DNA from: Rhodospirillales bacterium
GTDB taxonomy: Bacteria; Pseudomonadota; Alphaproteobacteria; Acetobacterales; Acetobacteraceae
DNA: 57,388 nucleotides
Direction of reading: 5' to 3'
Assembly (NCBI GenBank): GCA_028869315.1
Contig: JAGWSV010000030.1
Coordinates: 1 to 57,388, forward strand
In this document: piece after piece, positions 1 through 7,410 of the stretch
Numbering within the stretch: the first letter of the stretch is position 1
How the letters are laid out: each line of letters begins with the position of its first letter
The notes under the pieces: generated by a model
Seen by the model: the letters and a program-made list of their open reading frames with translations, nothing else
The model's database searches: none
What the model was told of the DNA's origin: nothing
Program-made: the position numbers and the translations under genes

Positions 1-636
1 ACCGCCTTCGCCGCCCACACCTACAACGAAGCGTTCCGCCTGCTCGGCGCCCACCCCCGCCTGGTCGAACCGATCGAGCAGGTCTTCGGCGACCGGCTCT
101 ACATGCACCAGTTCAAGATCAACGCCAAAGCGGCCTTCGACGGCGACGTGTGGCAGTGGCACCAGGACTACGGCACCTGGGCGCGCGACGACGGCATGCC
201 GGAAGCGCGGGCGATGAACATCGCCGTCTTCCTCGATGAGGTGATGCCGATCAACGGCCCGCTGATGCTGGTGCCGCGCAGCCACACGGAGGGCGTGCTT
301 AACGCAGGGCACGACCTGGCCACGACGTCCTACCCACTCTGGACCCTGGATCAGGAGACGGTGAGCCGGCTGGTGGACGCCGGCGGGATCGTCGCGCCGA
401 CCGGCAAGCCGGGCGGTGTGCTGATGTTCCACGGCAACCTCGTGCATGGCTCGGCCGGGAACATCACCCCCTATCCGCGCAAGATCGTGTACCTGACCCT
501 CAACGCCGTCTCCAACCACATCCGCACGCCGACCCGGCCGGAGTGGATCGCGCATCGCGACTTCACGCCGATCGAGCCAGTGGCCGACGACGCGCTGGCG
601 GCCTACGCGCGGCGGTTCGCGGCGGCGGCCGAGTAG
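1..636 (+). CDS. Phytanoyl-CoA dioxygenase (PhyH/EctD-like) family protein, 5'-truncated
   Basis: The reading frame is open from the first base of the window, so the N-terminus lies outside; 211 residues are visible although the ORF track begins only at an internal Met. It is a Fe(II)/2-oxoglutarate oxygenase of the PhyH family. The facial triad is visible as WHQD (window residues about 54-56) and a distal His in NLVHGSAGN (about 149), followed by a PRK segment expected to contact 2-oxoglutarate. The stretch WHQDYGTWARDDGMP resembles ectoine hydroxylase EctD, but no ectoine genes are nearby, so the substrate is unknown. It ends just before the NRAMP gene on the same strand. Confidence 0.85.
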   Translation, partial: TAFAAHTYNEAFRLLGAHPRLVEPIEQVFGDRLYMHQFKINAKAAFDGDVWQWHQDYGTWARDDGMPEARAMNIAVFLDEVMPINGPLMLVPRSHTEGVLNAGHDLATTSYPLWTLDQETVSRLVDAGGIVAPTGKPGGVLMFHGNLVHGSAGNITPYPRKIVYLTLNAVSNHIRTPTRPEWIAHRDFTPIEPVADDALAAYARRFAAAAE

Positions 637-689
637 CGCCCGCGCAGCGCACCGCCGGCGCCCGCCGCCTGCCGGACGCGGCGGACCGC

Positions 690-2060
690 GTGCAGCCCGG
701 TTTGCCGCCCCCTGGGACAACGCCGCCCCCCGGGACAACCCGCTTGGAGACCCCGCCGCTTGGGACGCGGCCTGGAGGCGTCGGACCGGCCGGCGCGACG
801 CGGCGACGCCATCCGCGCTTCCTCGGGCTGATCCGGCGGCTCGGTCCTGGTTTTATCACCGGCGCGGCGGACGACGATCCCTCCGGCATCGTCACCTATG
901 CCCAGGCTGGGGCGGCGTTCGGCTATGGGCTCGGCTGGGCGGTGGTGCTCACCCTGCCGTTCATGGTCGCGGTGCAGGAGATCAGCGCCCGCATCGGCTG
1001 CGTGACGGGGCGGGGCATTTTCGGTGCGCTGCGCACCCATGCGCCGCGCCCGGTGGTGCTGACCGCGGTCGCGCTGCTGGTGATCGCCAACGTCGCCAAT
1101 ATCGGCGCCGATATCGGCGGCATGGTGGAGGTCGCGCGGGACCTGCTGGGCGGGCCGGCCTGGTTCTGGGCCGCCGCCGTCGCCGGGTTCTGCGCCGCGG
1201 CCGAAATCTGGGTGGCGTACGCGCGCTACGTCAGGTTCCTAAAATGGCTGAGCCTGGCGCTGCTCGCCTATGTCGGGCTGCTGTTCATCATCCACCTGCC
1301 CTGGGCCGCGGTGCTGGCGGGCGTCCTGCTGCCCCGGGTGACGTTGAGCCGGGAGGCGCTGCTCACCCTGCTCGGCGTGCTCGGCACCACCATCAGCCCC
1401 TATCTGTTCGTCTGGCAGGCGGCGGAGGAGGCCGAGGACCTGGCCGCCTCGGCCGACCCGCGCCCGTTCCGTGACCGCGGCGCCGAGGCCGGCGGCCAGA
1501 TCGCCCGCATCGGCTTCGATACCTGGGCGGGCATGAGCTATTCGAACCTGGTCTCGCTTTCCATCATCGTCGGCACCGCGGCCACCCTGCACGCGCGCGG
1601 CATCACCACGATCGCGACCGCCGGGCAGGCGGCCTCCGCCCTGGCGCCGATCGCCGGGCCGTTCGCCGGCCTGATCTTCGCGCTCGGCGTGTTCGGAACC
1701 GGGTTGCTGGCGGTGCCGGTGCTGGCCGGGTCCACCGCCTATGCGCTCGGTGAAGCATTCGGCTGGGCGGTGGGGCTCGGCCAGCGGGCCCGCGACGCGC
1801 GCGCCTTCTACGGCACCATCGCCGCGGCAACCCTGGTCGGCGCCGGCATCGTGTTCTCCCCGATCGATCCGCTGCGGGCGCTGATCCTCGCCGCCGTGAT
1901 CAACGGCGCGGTCGCCGGGCCGGTGATCGCCGCGATGGTCGCGCTGGGATCGATGCCCTCGGTGATGGGCGATTTCACCTTGCCGCGATGGCTTCGGCTG
2001 CTGGGCTGGAGCACGGCGGCGCTGATGGCGGCGGCCACCCTCGGGATGCTCGTGCTGTAG
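690..2060 (+). CDS. NRAMP-family transporter with atypical metal-site motifs
   Basis: A polytopic inner-membrane protein of about 456 residues matching the NRAMP fold, with roughly 11 hydrophobic segments. The ORF-track start at 543 lies inside the preceding dioxygenase gene and gives a non-membrane, Arg/Pro-rich leader. I prefer the GTG at 690; TTG 744 is also possible. NRAMP metal sites normally use DPGN in TM1 and a Met-containing MPH motif in TM6. Here TM1 reads DDDPSG (about residues 61-66) and the TM6 region reads TTISPYLFVWQ, with no Met. The classical Mn/Fe site is therefore not conserved, and the transported ion cannot be assumed. Confidence 0.8.
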   Translation: MQPGLPPPGTTPPPGTTRLETPPLGTRPGGVGPAGATRRRHPRFLGLIRRLGPGFITGAADDDPSGIVTYAQAGAAFGYGLGWAVVLTLPFMVAVQEISARIGCVTGRGIFGALRTHAPRPVVLTAVALLVIANVANIGADIGGMVEVARDLLGGPAWFWAAAVAGFCAAAEIWVAYARYVRFLKWLSLALLAYVGLLFIIHLPWAAVLAGVLLPRVTLSREALLTLLGVLGTTISPYLFVWQAAEEAEDLAASADPRPFRDRGAEAGGQIARIGFDTWAGMSYSNLVSLSIIVGTAATLHARGITTIATAGQAASALAPIAGPFAGLIFALGVFGTGLLAVPVLAGSTAYALGEAFGWAVGLGQRARDARAFYGTIAAATLVGAGIVFSPIDPLRALILAAVINGAVAGPVIAAMVALGSMPSVMGDFTLPRWLRLLGWSTAALMAAATLGMLVL

Positions 2061-2093
2061 GAAGCGGCGTCTGTCAGCCGCTGGAATTCACTT

Positions 2094-2108
2094 TGCTGCA
2101 ATGCAGCA
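2094..2108. promoter_or_regulatory. Palindrome TGCTGCAATGCAGCA, PhaR-type CTGC-N3-GCAG site
   Basis: A perfect inverted repeat with 7-nt arms and a 1-nt centre, 22 nt before the patatin-like gene. It fits CTGC-N3-GCAG, the TGC-rich motif described for the polyhydroxyalkanoate regulator PhaR in alphaproteobacteria. The match is seen directly; binding by PhaR is inferred. Confidence 0.45.
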
Positions 2109-2129
2109 CGCGCTGGTCCGCCGCCCCAT

Positions 2130-3176
2130 ATGCGGGCCATGACCCATGCTTCGAACGCCCCGATCACGGCCCTGTCCGCCGGCCTTCCCGGCTCGATGGC
2201 AGGATTTTCGCCCGGTACCGCCACGCCGCCGCCATTCCGCGAGGGGAAGCTGTCGCTCGGCCTGCAGGGCGGCGGGTCGTTCGGCGCCTTCACCTGGGGG
2301 GTGCTCGACCGGCTGCTGGAGCAGGACGGACTCGCCTGGGACACGATCAGCGGCGCCAGCGCCGGCGCGGTGAACGCGGTGGTGCTGGCCGACGGTCTTG
2401 CCGCGGGCGGGCCGGCGACGGCGCGGCGCAAGCTCGCCTGGTTCTGGCAGGAGGTGAGCCGCCGCACCCCGAGCGGGGCGGCGATGCTGGCGGTGGCGGC
2501 CCTCGGCGCCTCCCTGCGCTGGGTCACGCCGTTCGCGCTCGACCCGCCGCGGCTGAACCCGCTGCGCGACCTGCTGGCGGAGACGGTCGATTTTCCCCGG
2601 CTGCGCGCCGCCGCCGCAGCGGGCTCGGGGCCGCGGCTGCTTCTCGCCGCGACCCGGGTGCGCGACGGCCGCCCGGTCCTGTTCGGCACGCCGCAGGTGC
2701 GCCTGGAGGCGGTGCTCGCCTCCGCCTGCCTGCCGTTCCTGGGGGAGCCCGTGGTGATCGACGGCGAGGCCTGCTGGGACGGTGGCTTCAGCGCCAACCC
2801 GCCGCTGCGCGCCCTGGTGGAAGCGAGCACGGCGGCGGACCTGCTGCTGGTGCGCCTGCTGCCGGCCGAGCACGACCGCGTGCCGCATCACTCCCATGAG
2901 ATCGCCCGGCGCCTGCAGGAGCTGACGTTCAACGCGCCGCTGCTGCGGGAGGAAGACGAGGTGGCGGCGCTGCGGCGGGCCTGCGGCGAGCGGCGGCTGT
3001 TCCGGCCCGCCTTGTGCCGCAAGCTGGAGCGGCTGCGGCTGCACCGGATCGCGGCGCCGGACGCGGTGGCGGGGCTGGAGCGGGAGAGCCCGCTGGATAC
3101 CGGCTGGCCGCTGCTGCAACGCCTGAAGGACGCAGGAAGGGCGGCAGCCGAGGTGTGGCTGGCGGGCGGCGAATGA
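2130..3176 (+). CDS. Patatin-like phospholipase family protein
   Basis: A predicted serine lipase/acyl hydrolase of 348 residues. It carries the patatin oxyanion motif GGGSFG (47-52), the nucleophile elbow GASAG (Ser77) and the catalytic DGG motif (Asp217), so the Ser-Asp dyad is complete. There is no signal peptide, suggesting a cytoplasmic or granule/membrane-surface enzyme. The C-terminal part (SHEIARRLQELTF) resembles the extension of the alphaproteobacterial patatins often found beside 3-hydroxybutyrate dehydrogenase. With the PhaR-type palindrome upstream, this suggests a link to PHB granules, but that is inference. A stop-anchored GC hairpin repeat follows directly. Confidence 0.88.
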   Translation: MRAMTHASNAPITALSAGLPGSMAGFSPGTATPPPFREGKLSLGLQGGGSFGAFTWGVLDRLLEQDGLAWDTISGASAGAVNAVVLADGLAAGGPATARRKLAWFWQEVSRRTPSGAAMLAVAALGASLRWVTPFALDPPRLNPLRDLLAETVDFPRLRAAAAAGSGPRLLLAATRVRDGRPVLFGTPQVRLEAVLASACLPFLGEPVVIDGEACWDGGFSANPPLRALVEASTAADLLLVRLLPAEHDRVPHHSHEIARRLQELTFNAPLLREEDEVAALRRACGERRLFRPALCRKLERLRLHRIAAPDAVAGLERESPLDTGWPLLQRLKDAGRAAAEVWLAGGE

Positions 3177-3211
3177 TACGGGCGGCCGCTTCGGCCGACC
3201 GTATGGCGCGC
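3174..3211 (+). repeat. Stop-codon-anchored hairpin repeat, copy 1
   Basis: Starts at the TGA of the patatin-like gene and matches the sequence starting at the TGA of amt (7360-7397) at 34 of 38 positions. The core CGGCCG-CTT-CGGCCG can form a 6-bp stem. There is no T-tract, so it may be a Rho-assisted terminator or a small dispersed repeat. Confidence 0.6.
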
Positions 3212-3466
3212 AGGGTTGCCAGGGGCGCCGGGGTGCGGCCGGGCAGGCCTCCGGGACCGGCATCGAGGTCGGCGCGATCGCCGTTCCGGCGAGCTTCGCG
3301 CAACACGCGCCAATCGGGCGGCTCAACCAGATGTTAGCCCGGCCGGCGGCGGTGCCGGCCTATGCTGCATCGTTCCGTTCCACCGTGCTGGAAGGGATCC
3401 CGCCGACGCGCCGGTTGCGTGCCGGCGCGGCCGATATGGCGGCGCATTTACGGGAGCACATGCAAC

Positions 3467-4498
3467 TTGGCACGCACGGCGTCCCCCGCGCGGGCAAATA
3501 ATTTCGACAGCCTGCGGACCATCGCGGCGCTGATGGTGCTGGTCTCCCACGCCTTTCCGCTCTCCGGGCACGACGCCGCGGAACCCATCCGGCGATTGAG
3601 CCACGGGCAGACGACCGCCGGGACCATTGCGGTCGCGATCTTCTTCATCATCAGCGGCTATCTGATCACGATGAGCTTCGAGCGGAACCCGGTCGCCCGC
3701 AGCTTCATCATGAACCGTGTCCTGCGGCTGGTTCCGGCGCTCGCCGTGGTGGTGCTGTTCCTGACCTTCGTCGCCGGTCCGCTGCTCTCCCGGGACGCCA
3801 CCAGCCTCTATCTCCGGCAGCCTGCAACCTACGAATTTCCAATCGTGGCCGTTACGCTCGTGCATTTCTACGACGGGCTTCCGGGGGTGTTCCTGCACAA
3901 CCCGTTTCCGCGCTCGGTCGACGGCTCGCTCTGGACACTCCATTACGAAGTGGCCTGCTACGTCCTGGTGTTCCTGCTCGGTGTCTCGCATATCCTGAAC
4001 AAATACGTGACGGCTTTCCTGTTCCTGGTCGGTCTCGTTGCGATGGTGTCCGGTGTGGGCCACCACGTGACGGAGTTCGGAACCTATTTCCTCGCCGGCG
4101 CGGTCATCCATCTCTGGAAGCCGCCGATCCGTGGCGACCTGGCCGCGGCGTCCGCGCTCGTCTGGATCGCCGCATTGCTGTGGCGCGGCGTGACGCCGGC
4201 ATCGGCGACCGCCGGCGCCTACCTCGTCATCTTCCTTGCCGTCAGCCCGTCGATCCGGCTGCCGCGGCTGGCGCGATGGGGGGATCTGTCGTACGGGATC
4301 TATATCTGGGCGTTTCCGGTGCAACAGTCGATCGCGTGGCTGCGGGGCGGGCACGTCGCCTGGTACGTCGACGCCGCGGCGTCGCTGCCGATCGTTCTGG
4401 GCCTCGCGCTGCTGTCGTGGCACCTGGTCGAGGCGCCCGCGCTGGCCCTCAAGCGACGGCGGGCCTACGCGCCGGTGGTGGCCGCCGAGAGGGCCTGA
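3467..4498 (+). CDS. Acyltransferase 3 (OafA/YrhL-type) integral membrane protein
   Basis: A membrane O-acyltransferase of about 343 residues with roughly 10 hydrophobic segments. It opens with the family signature NNFDSLRTIAALMVLVSHAFP, whose Ser-His lies in TM1, and has the IFFIISGYLI segment typical of the family. Such proteins usually acetylate sugars of surface polysaccharides or lipids. The track start at ATG 3362 has no ribosome-binding site and adds a basic leader. TTG 3467 has GGGAG upstream and brings the signature to the N-terminus, so I prefer it. It converges on the UbiH-like gene, with a 7-bp hairpin at its stop codon. The acceptor is unknown. Confidence 0.82.
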   Translation: MARTASPARANNFDSLRTIAALMVLVSHAFPLSGHDAAEPIRRLSHGQTTAGTIAVAIFFIISGYLITMSFERNPVARSFIMNRVLRLVPALAVVVLFLTFVAGPLLSRDATSLYLRQPATYEFPIVAVTLVHFYDGLPGVFLHNPFPRSVDGSLWTLHYEVACYVLVFLLGVSHILNKYVTAFLFLVGLVAMVSGVGHHVTEFGTYFLAGAVIHLWKPPIRGDLAAASALVWIAALLWRGVTPASATAGAYLVIFLAVSPSIRLPRLARWGDLSYGIYIWAFPVQQSIAWLRGGHVAWYVDAAASLPIVLGLALLSWHLVEAPALALKRRRAYAPVVAAERA

Positions 4499-4516
4499 CC
4501 GGCATCACCTGCCGGT
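4498..4516. terminator. Hairpin between convergent genes
   Basis: ACCGGCA-TCACC-TGCCGGT is a perfect 7-bp stem with a 5-nt loop. It starts at the last base of the acyltransferase stop and lies 7 nt from the end of the opposing UbiH-like gene. It lacks a T-tract. Confidence 0.45.
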
Positions 4517-4522
4517 GCGCCC

Positions 4523-5785
4523 CTACCCAGCCACCCCCATCGCCCGGCGCATGAACGCCCGCTTCAGCGACGGCACCCGGTGCACCGCCGCGATGCCCAG
4601 GTCGCGCGCCGCCCGCAACACCGGATTGTCGTTGCTGAACAGCCGGTCCAGCACGTCCGTCGTTGCCAGCATCAGAAGATTGTCGCCGCGCCGGCGCCGC
4701 TGGTAGCGCGCGAGCAGATCGGGCGCGCCCGGGTCCTGCCCGGCCGCGTGCGCCGCGATCACCAGCTCGGCCAGCGCGATCGCGTCGCGGAACCCGAGAT
4801 TGAGCCCCTGCCCGGCGATCGGATGGATGCCGTGCGCCGCATCGCCCGCCAGCGCCAGCCGGACGTCGGTGTAGCGGTGCGCCAGCATCGCCGAGAGCGG
4901 GTAGCGCCAGCGCCGCCCGACCGGCCGCACCGCGCCCAGATGGTCGCCCAGCCGGCGCGCGATCTCGGCCCCGAAACGGGCATCGTCGAAGCCGAGGATC
5001 CGCTCGGCCACCGCGGTCCGCTCGGTCCAGACGATTGCGGAGATGTTCTCCGCCCCGCCGGCCTCGGCATCCGGGCTCGCTGTCATCGGCAGTTGCGCGA
5101 ACGGACCGGCGGGCAGGAAATGCTCCAGCGCGGTGTTGTGGTGCGGACGCTCGTGCGCCACCGCGGTCACGATCCCGGTCTGGCCGTAGGGCAGCCGCGT
5201 CACCGGAATGCGGGCGGCCTCCCGCAGCGGCGACATCCGGCCCTCGGCGGCGATCACCAGCTTGCAGGCGATGGTCGTGCCGTCGGCCAGGTGCACGCGC
5301 GCACCCGCGGCGGCGCGCTCCACCCGCGCTTCCGCCGGGGCGAACACGCGAAGCGCCGGCAGCGCGTGCATGTGCGCGTTCAGCGCCACCCGCAGCGCGC
5401 GCGCCTCCACCATCCAGCCGAACGGGCTCCGCTGCGACGGATCGCCGCCCTCGCCGGCCTCCTGCGTGTCGAAATCGAGGAAGAGGCGAGAGGCCGGGCG
5501 CCCCAGCCGGCCGTCGGTGACCCGGATATGCATGATCGGACAGGCCGGCGCCGGCAGGCGCGCCCAGACCCCGGCCGCGTCCAGCAATGCCTGCGACCCG
5601 GCGGCGATCGCATAGGCCCGCCCGTCGAAATCCGGGTGCTCCATCGGCGGCAGCGCCGCGCGGTCGACCACCACGGTCGGCACGCCGGACGCGGCGAGGC
5701 GGCACGCCAGGCTGCCGCCCACCGGGCCGGCACCCACCACGCAGACTTCGGCCTCGCAGACCTCGGTGGAGAGCGTTTCGTTCAT
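4523..5785 (-). CDS. UbiH/UbiF/COQ6-family FAD-dependent hydroxylase
   Basis: A 420-residue flavoprotein monooxygenase probably acting in ubiquinone ring hydroxylation. The N-terminal Rossmann motif VVGAGPVGG binds the FAD ADP moiety, and the second FAD motif LAGDAAHGIHPIAGQGLNLG is a near-perfect match to UbiH/UbiF/Coq6 proteins. The start at 5785 (MNETLSTEVCEAEVCVVGAG) is chosen because it follows AGGGGATTCC and places the Rossmann motif near the N-terminus; the track's extra 45 residues are Arg/Pro-rich. Alphaproteobacterial UbiL, UbiM and UbiH cannot be told apart by eye. It diverges from amt. Confidence 0.87.
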   Translation of the reverse strand: MNETLSTEVCEAEVCVVGAGPVGGSLACRLAASGVPTVVVDRAALPPMEHPDFDGRAYAIAAGSQALLDAAGVWARLPAPACPIMHIRVTDGRLGRPASRLFLDFDTQEAGEGGDPSQRSPFGWMVEARALRVALNAHMHALPALRVFAPAEARVERAAAGARVHLADGTTIACKLVIAAEGRMSPLREAARIPVTRLPYGQTGIVTAVAHERPHHNTALEHFLPAGPFAQLPMTASPDAEAGGAENISAIVWTERTAVAERILGFDDARFGAEIARRLGDHLGAVRPVGRRWRYPLSAMLAHRYTDVRLALAGDAAHGIHPIAGQGLNLGFRDAIALAELVIAAHAAGQDPGAPDLLARYQRRRRGDNLLMLATTDVLDRLFSNDNPVLRAARDLGIAAVHRVPSLKRAFMRRAMGVAG

Positions 5786-5870
5786 CGGAATCCCCTGCAC
5801 AGGAAACAGGCAACCGGTTCGGCCCATCCCAACGGCAGGCGGGCGCGCCGTGCCCCCGGGGCGCGCAACC

Positions 5871-5897
5871 CAGGGTGCCCAAAGCGCGGGCACCCTG
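5871..5897. promoter_or_regulatory. Perfect 10-bp stem-loop in the ubiH-like/amt divergent region
   Basis: CAGGGTGCCC and GGGCACCCTG are exact inverted repeats separated by AAAGCGC. The element lies about 60 nt upstream of the putative sigma-54 promoter of amt. It could be an activator or operator site, or a diverged member of the intergenic stem-loop family at 12.8, 14.9 and 20.6 kb, whose core also reads GCGGGCA. Confidence 0.45.
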
Positions 5898-5931
5898 GCG
5901 CGGAAGCCGGGCGCAGACAAGACCGGAACCC

Positions 5932-5947
5932 TGGCATGGAACTTGAT
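5932..5947 (+). promoter_or_regulatory. Putative sigma-54 promoter of amt
   Basis: TGGCATGGAACTTGAT resembles the -24/-12 consensus TGGCAC-N5-TTGCW. The -24 half is almost perfect, while the -12 half has TTGAT instead of TTGCA/T, so the match is imperfect. It lies 41 nt upstream of the amt ATG. Nitrogen control of amt by NtrC and sigma-54 is well established in proteobacteria. Confidence 0.42.
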
Positions 5948-5988
5948 TCCCAGGGCGGCACCAGTCCACGACCAGAAAGAATGCCACC

Positions 5989-7362
5989 ATGCACCGGACC
6001 CGACTCAGCGCGGGAGCGGGGGTCGCTCTTGCGCTCGCCCTGCACGCGCTCCCCGCCGCCGCCGCACCCGCCGCCGCCCCAGTTACCGCCGGCACGCTGG
6101 CGGGGCGGATCAGCCCGGGCGACACCGCCTGGGTGCTGGTGTGCACCGCGCTCGTGCTGCTGATGACGATCCCCGGTCTGGCGCTGTTCTACGCGGGGAT
6201 GGTGCGCAAAAAGAACATCCTCGCCACCATGATGCAGTCCTTCGCGATCTGCGCCCTGGTCAGCGTGGTGTGGATGGTGGCGGGCTATTCGCTCGCCTTC
6301 ACCAACGGCGACGCCTGGATCGGCGGCGCCGGCCGATTCCTGCTCAACGGCATGGGCGCCGGGTGGGACCGGCCGTTCGTGCTCGGCGCCGGCACCGCCG
6401 TGGCGCAGGCGACGACGATCCCGGAAAGCGTCTTCGTGATGTTCCAGATGGCCTTCGCCATCATCACCCCGGCCGTGGTCACCGGCGCGTTCGTCGACCG
6501 GATGAAGTTCTCGGCGCTGATGGTGTTCATGACCCTGTGGTCGCTGCTGGTCTACGCGCCGATCGCCCATTGGGTCTGGGCGCCGACCGGCTGGCTGAAC
6601 CGGATGGGGGTGGCGGATTTCGCCGGCGGCACGGTGGTGGAGATCAACGCCGGCGTGGCCGGCCTGGTCTGCGCGCTGGTGCTCGGCCGGCGGCTCGGCT
6701 TCGGCAGCGAGAACATGGCGCCGTGGAACCTCTCCTACGCGGTAACCGGGGCGGCGCTGCTGTGGGTCGGCTGGCTCGGCTTCAACTCGGGCGGCGCGCT
6801 GGGGGCGAACGGACGGGCCGGCATGGCGGTGCTGGCGACGCAGATGGCCGCGGCCGGCGCAACCCTGTCCTGGAGCGCGGCGGAATGGGCGCTGCACGGC
6901 AAGCCCTCGGTGCTGGGCGCGATCTCCGGCGCGGTGGCGGGGCTGGTGGCGATCACCCCGGCGGCCGGCTTCGTGCTGCCCGGCCCGGCGCTGGCGATCG
7001 GGCTGATCGCCGGGGTGGTGTGCTTCTACAGCGCCACCGAGCTGAAGCCGCGGCTCGGCTACGACGACAGCCTGGACGCGTTCGGCGTGCACGGCGTGGG
7101 CGGCATCGTGGGGATGCTGCTGACCGGCGTGTTCGCCTTCGGCCCGCTTTCGGCCACGGCGGCGGCACCGGGCGGCGCCGCGATCGGCGGCGCGCACCTG
7201 CTCGGCGTGCAGGCGATCGCGGTGGCCGCGACCCTGGCCTGGAGCGGCCTCGGCACCTACGCCGCGCTGAAGATCACCGGCGCGCTGGTGGGGCTGCGGG
7301 TGTCGCGGGAGGAGGAACGCGAAGGGCTGGATATCGTGCTGCACGGCGAGCAGGTGTTCTGA
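5989..7362 (+). CDS. amt: Amt-family ammonium transporter with Glu at the first twin-His position
   Basis: A 457-residue ammonium channel/transporter with a cleavable-looking signal peptide (ending near ALPAAAA) and about 11 transmembrane segments. Family landmarks are GLALFYAGMVRKKN, QMAFAII (phenylalanine gate), GWLGFNSGG and the C-terminal GLDIVLHGE that contacts PII. The second pore histidine is intact in FGVHGVGG. The first, normally in VVHINA, reads VVEINA (codon GAG), a His-to-Glu change as known from yeast Mep1/Mep3-type proteins. No glnK lies upstream, unlike the common glnK-amtB pair. Start ATG 5989 follows AGAAAGA. Confidence 0.93.
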   Translation: MHRTRLSAGAGVALALALHALPAAAAPAAAPVTAGTLAGRISPGDTAWVLVCTALVLLMTIPGLALFYAGMVRKKNILATMMQSFAICALVSVVWMVAGYSLAFTNGDAWIGGAGRFLLNGMGAGWDRPFVLGAGTAVAQATTIPESVFVMFQMAFAIITPAVVTGAFVDRMKFSALMVFMTLWSLLVYAPIAHWVWAPTGWLNRMGVADFAGGTVVEINAGVAGLVCALVLGRRLGFGSENMAPWNLSYAVTGAALLWVGWLGFNSGGALGANGRAGMAVLATQMAAAGATLSWSAAEWALHGKPSVLGAISGAVAGLVAITPAAGFVLPGPALAIGLIAGVVCFYSATELKPRLGYDDSLDAFGVHGVGGIVGMLLTGVFAFGPLSATAAAPGGAAIGGAHLLGVQAIAVAATLAWSGLGTYAALKITGALVGLRVSREEEREGLDIVLHGEQVF

Positions 7363-7397
7363 TCCGGGCGGCCGCTTTGGCCGACCGCAGGGCGCGC
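7360..7397 (+). repeat. Stop-codon-anchored hairpin repeat, copy 2
   Basis: Begins at the amt TGA and reads TGATCCGGGCGGCCGCTTTG, 34/38 identical to copy 1 at 3174. It sits between convergent amt and the flippase gene and could terminate transcription from both sides. Confidence 0.6.
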
Positions 7398-7410
7398 CGC
7401 GCGGCACCGT

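Noticed and set aside
3460-3501. 14-codon ORF (MQLGTHGVPRAGK) overlapping the acyltransferase start as a leader peptide
   Set aside because: It shares the only ribosome-binding site with the TTG start of the acyltransferase and has no attenuator-like structure or codon bias.
5782-7407. 541-aa minus-strand ORF opposite amt
   Set aside because: Shadow of amt; His/Arg/Gln-rich with no membrane segments or motifs.
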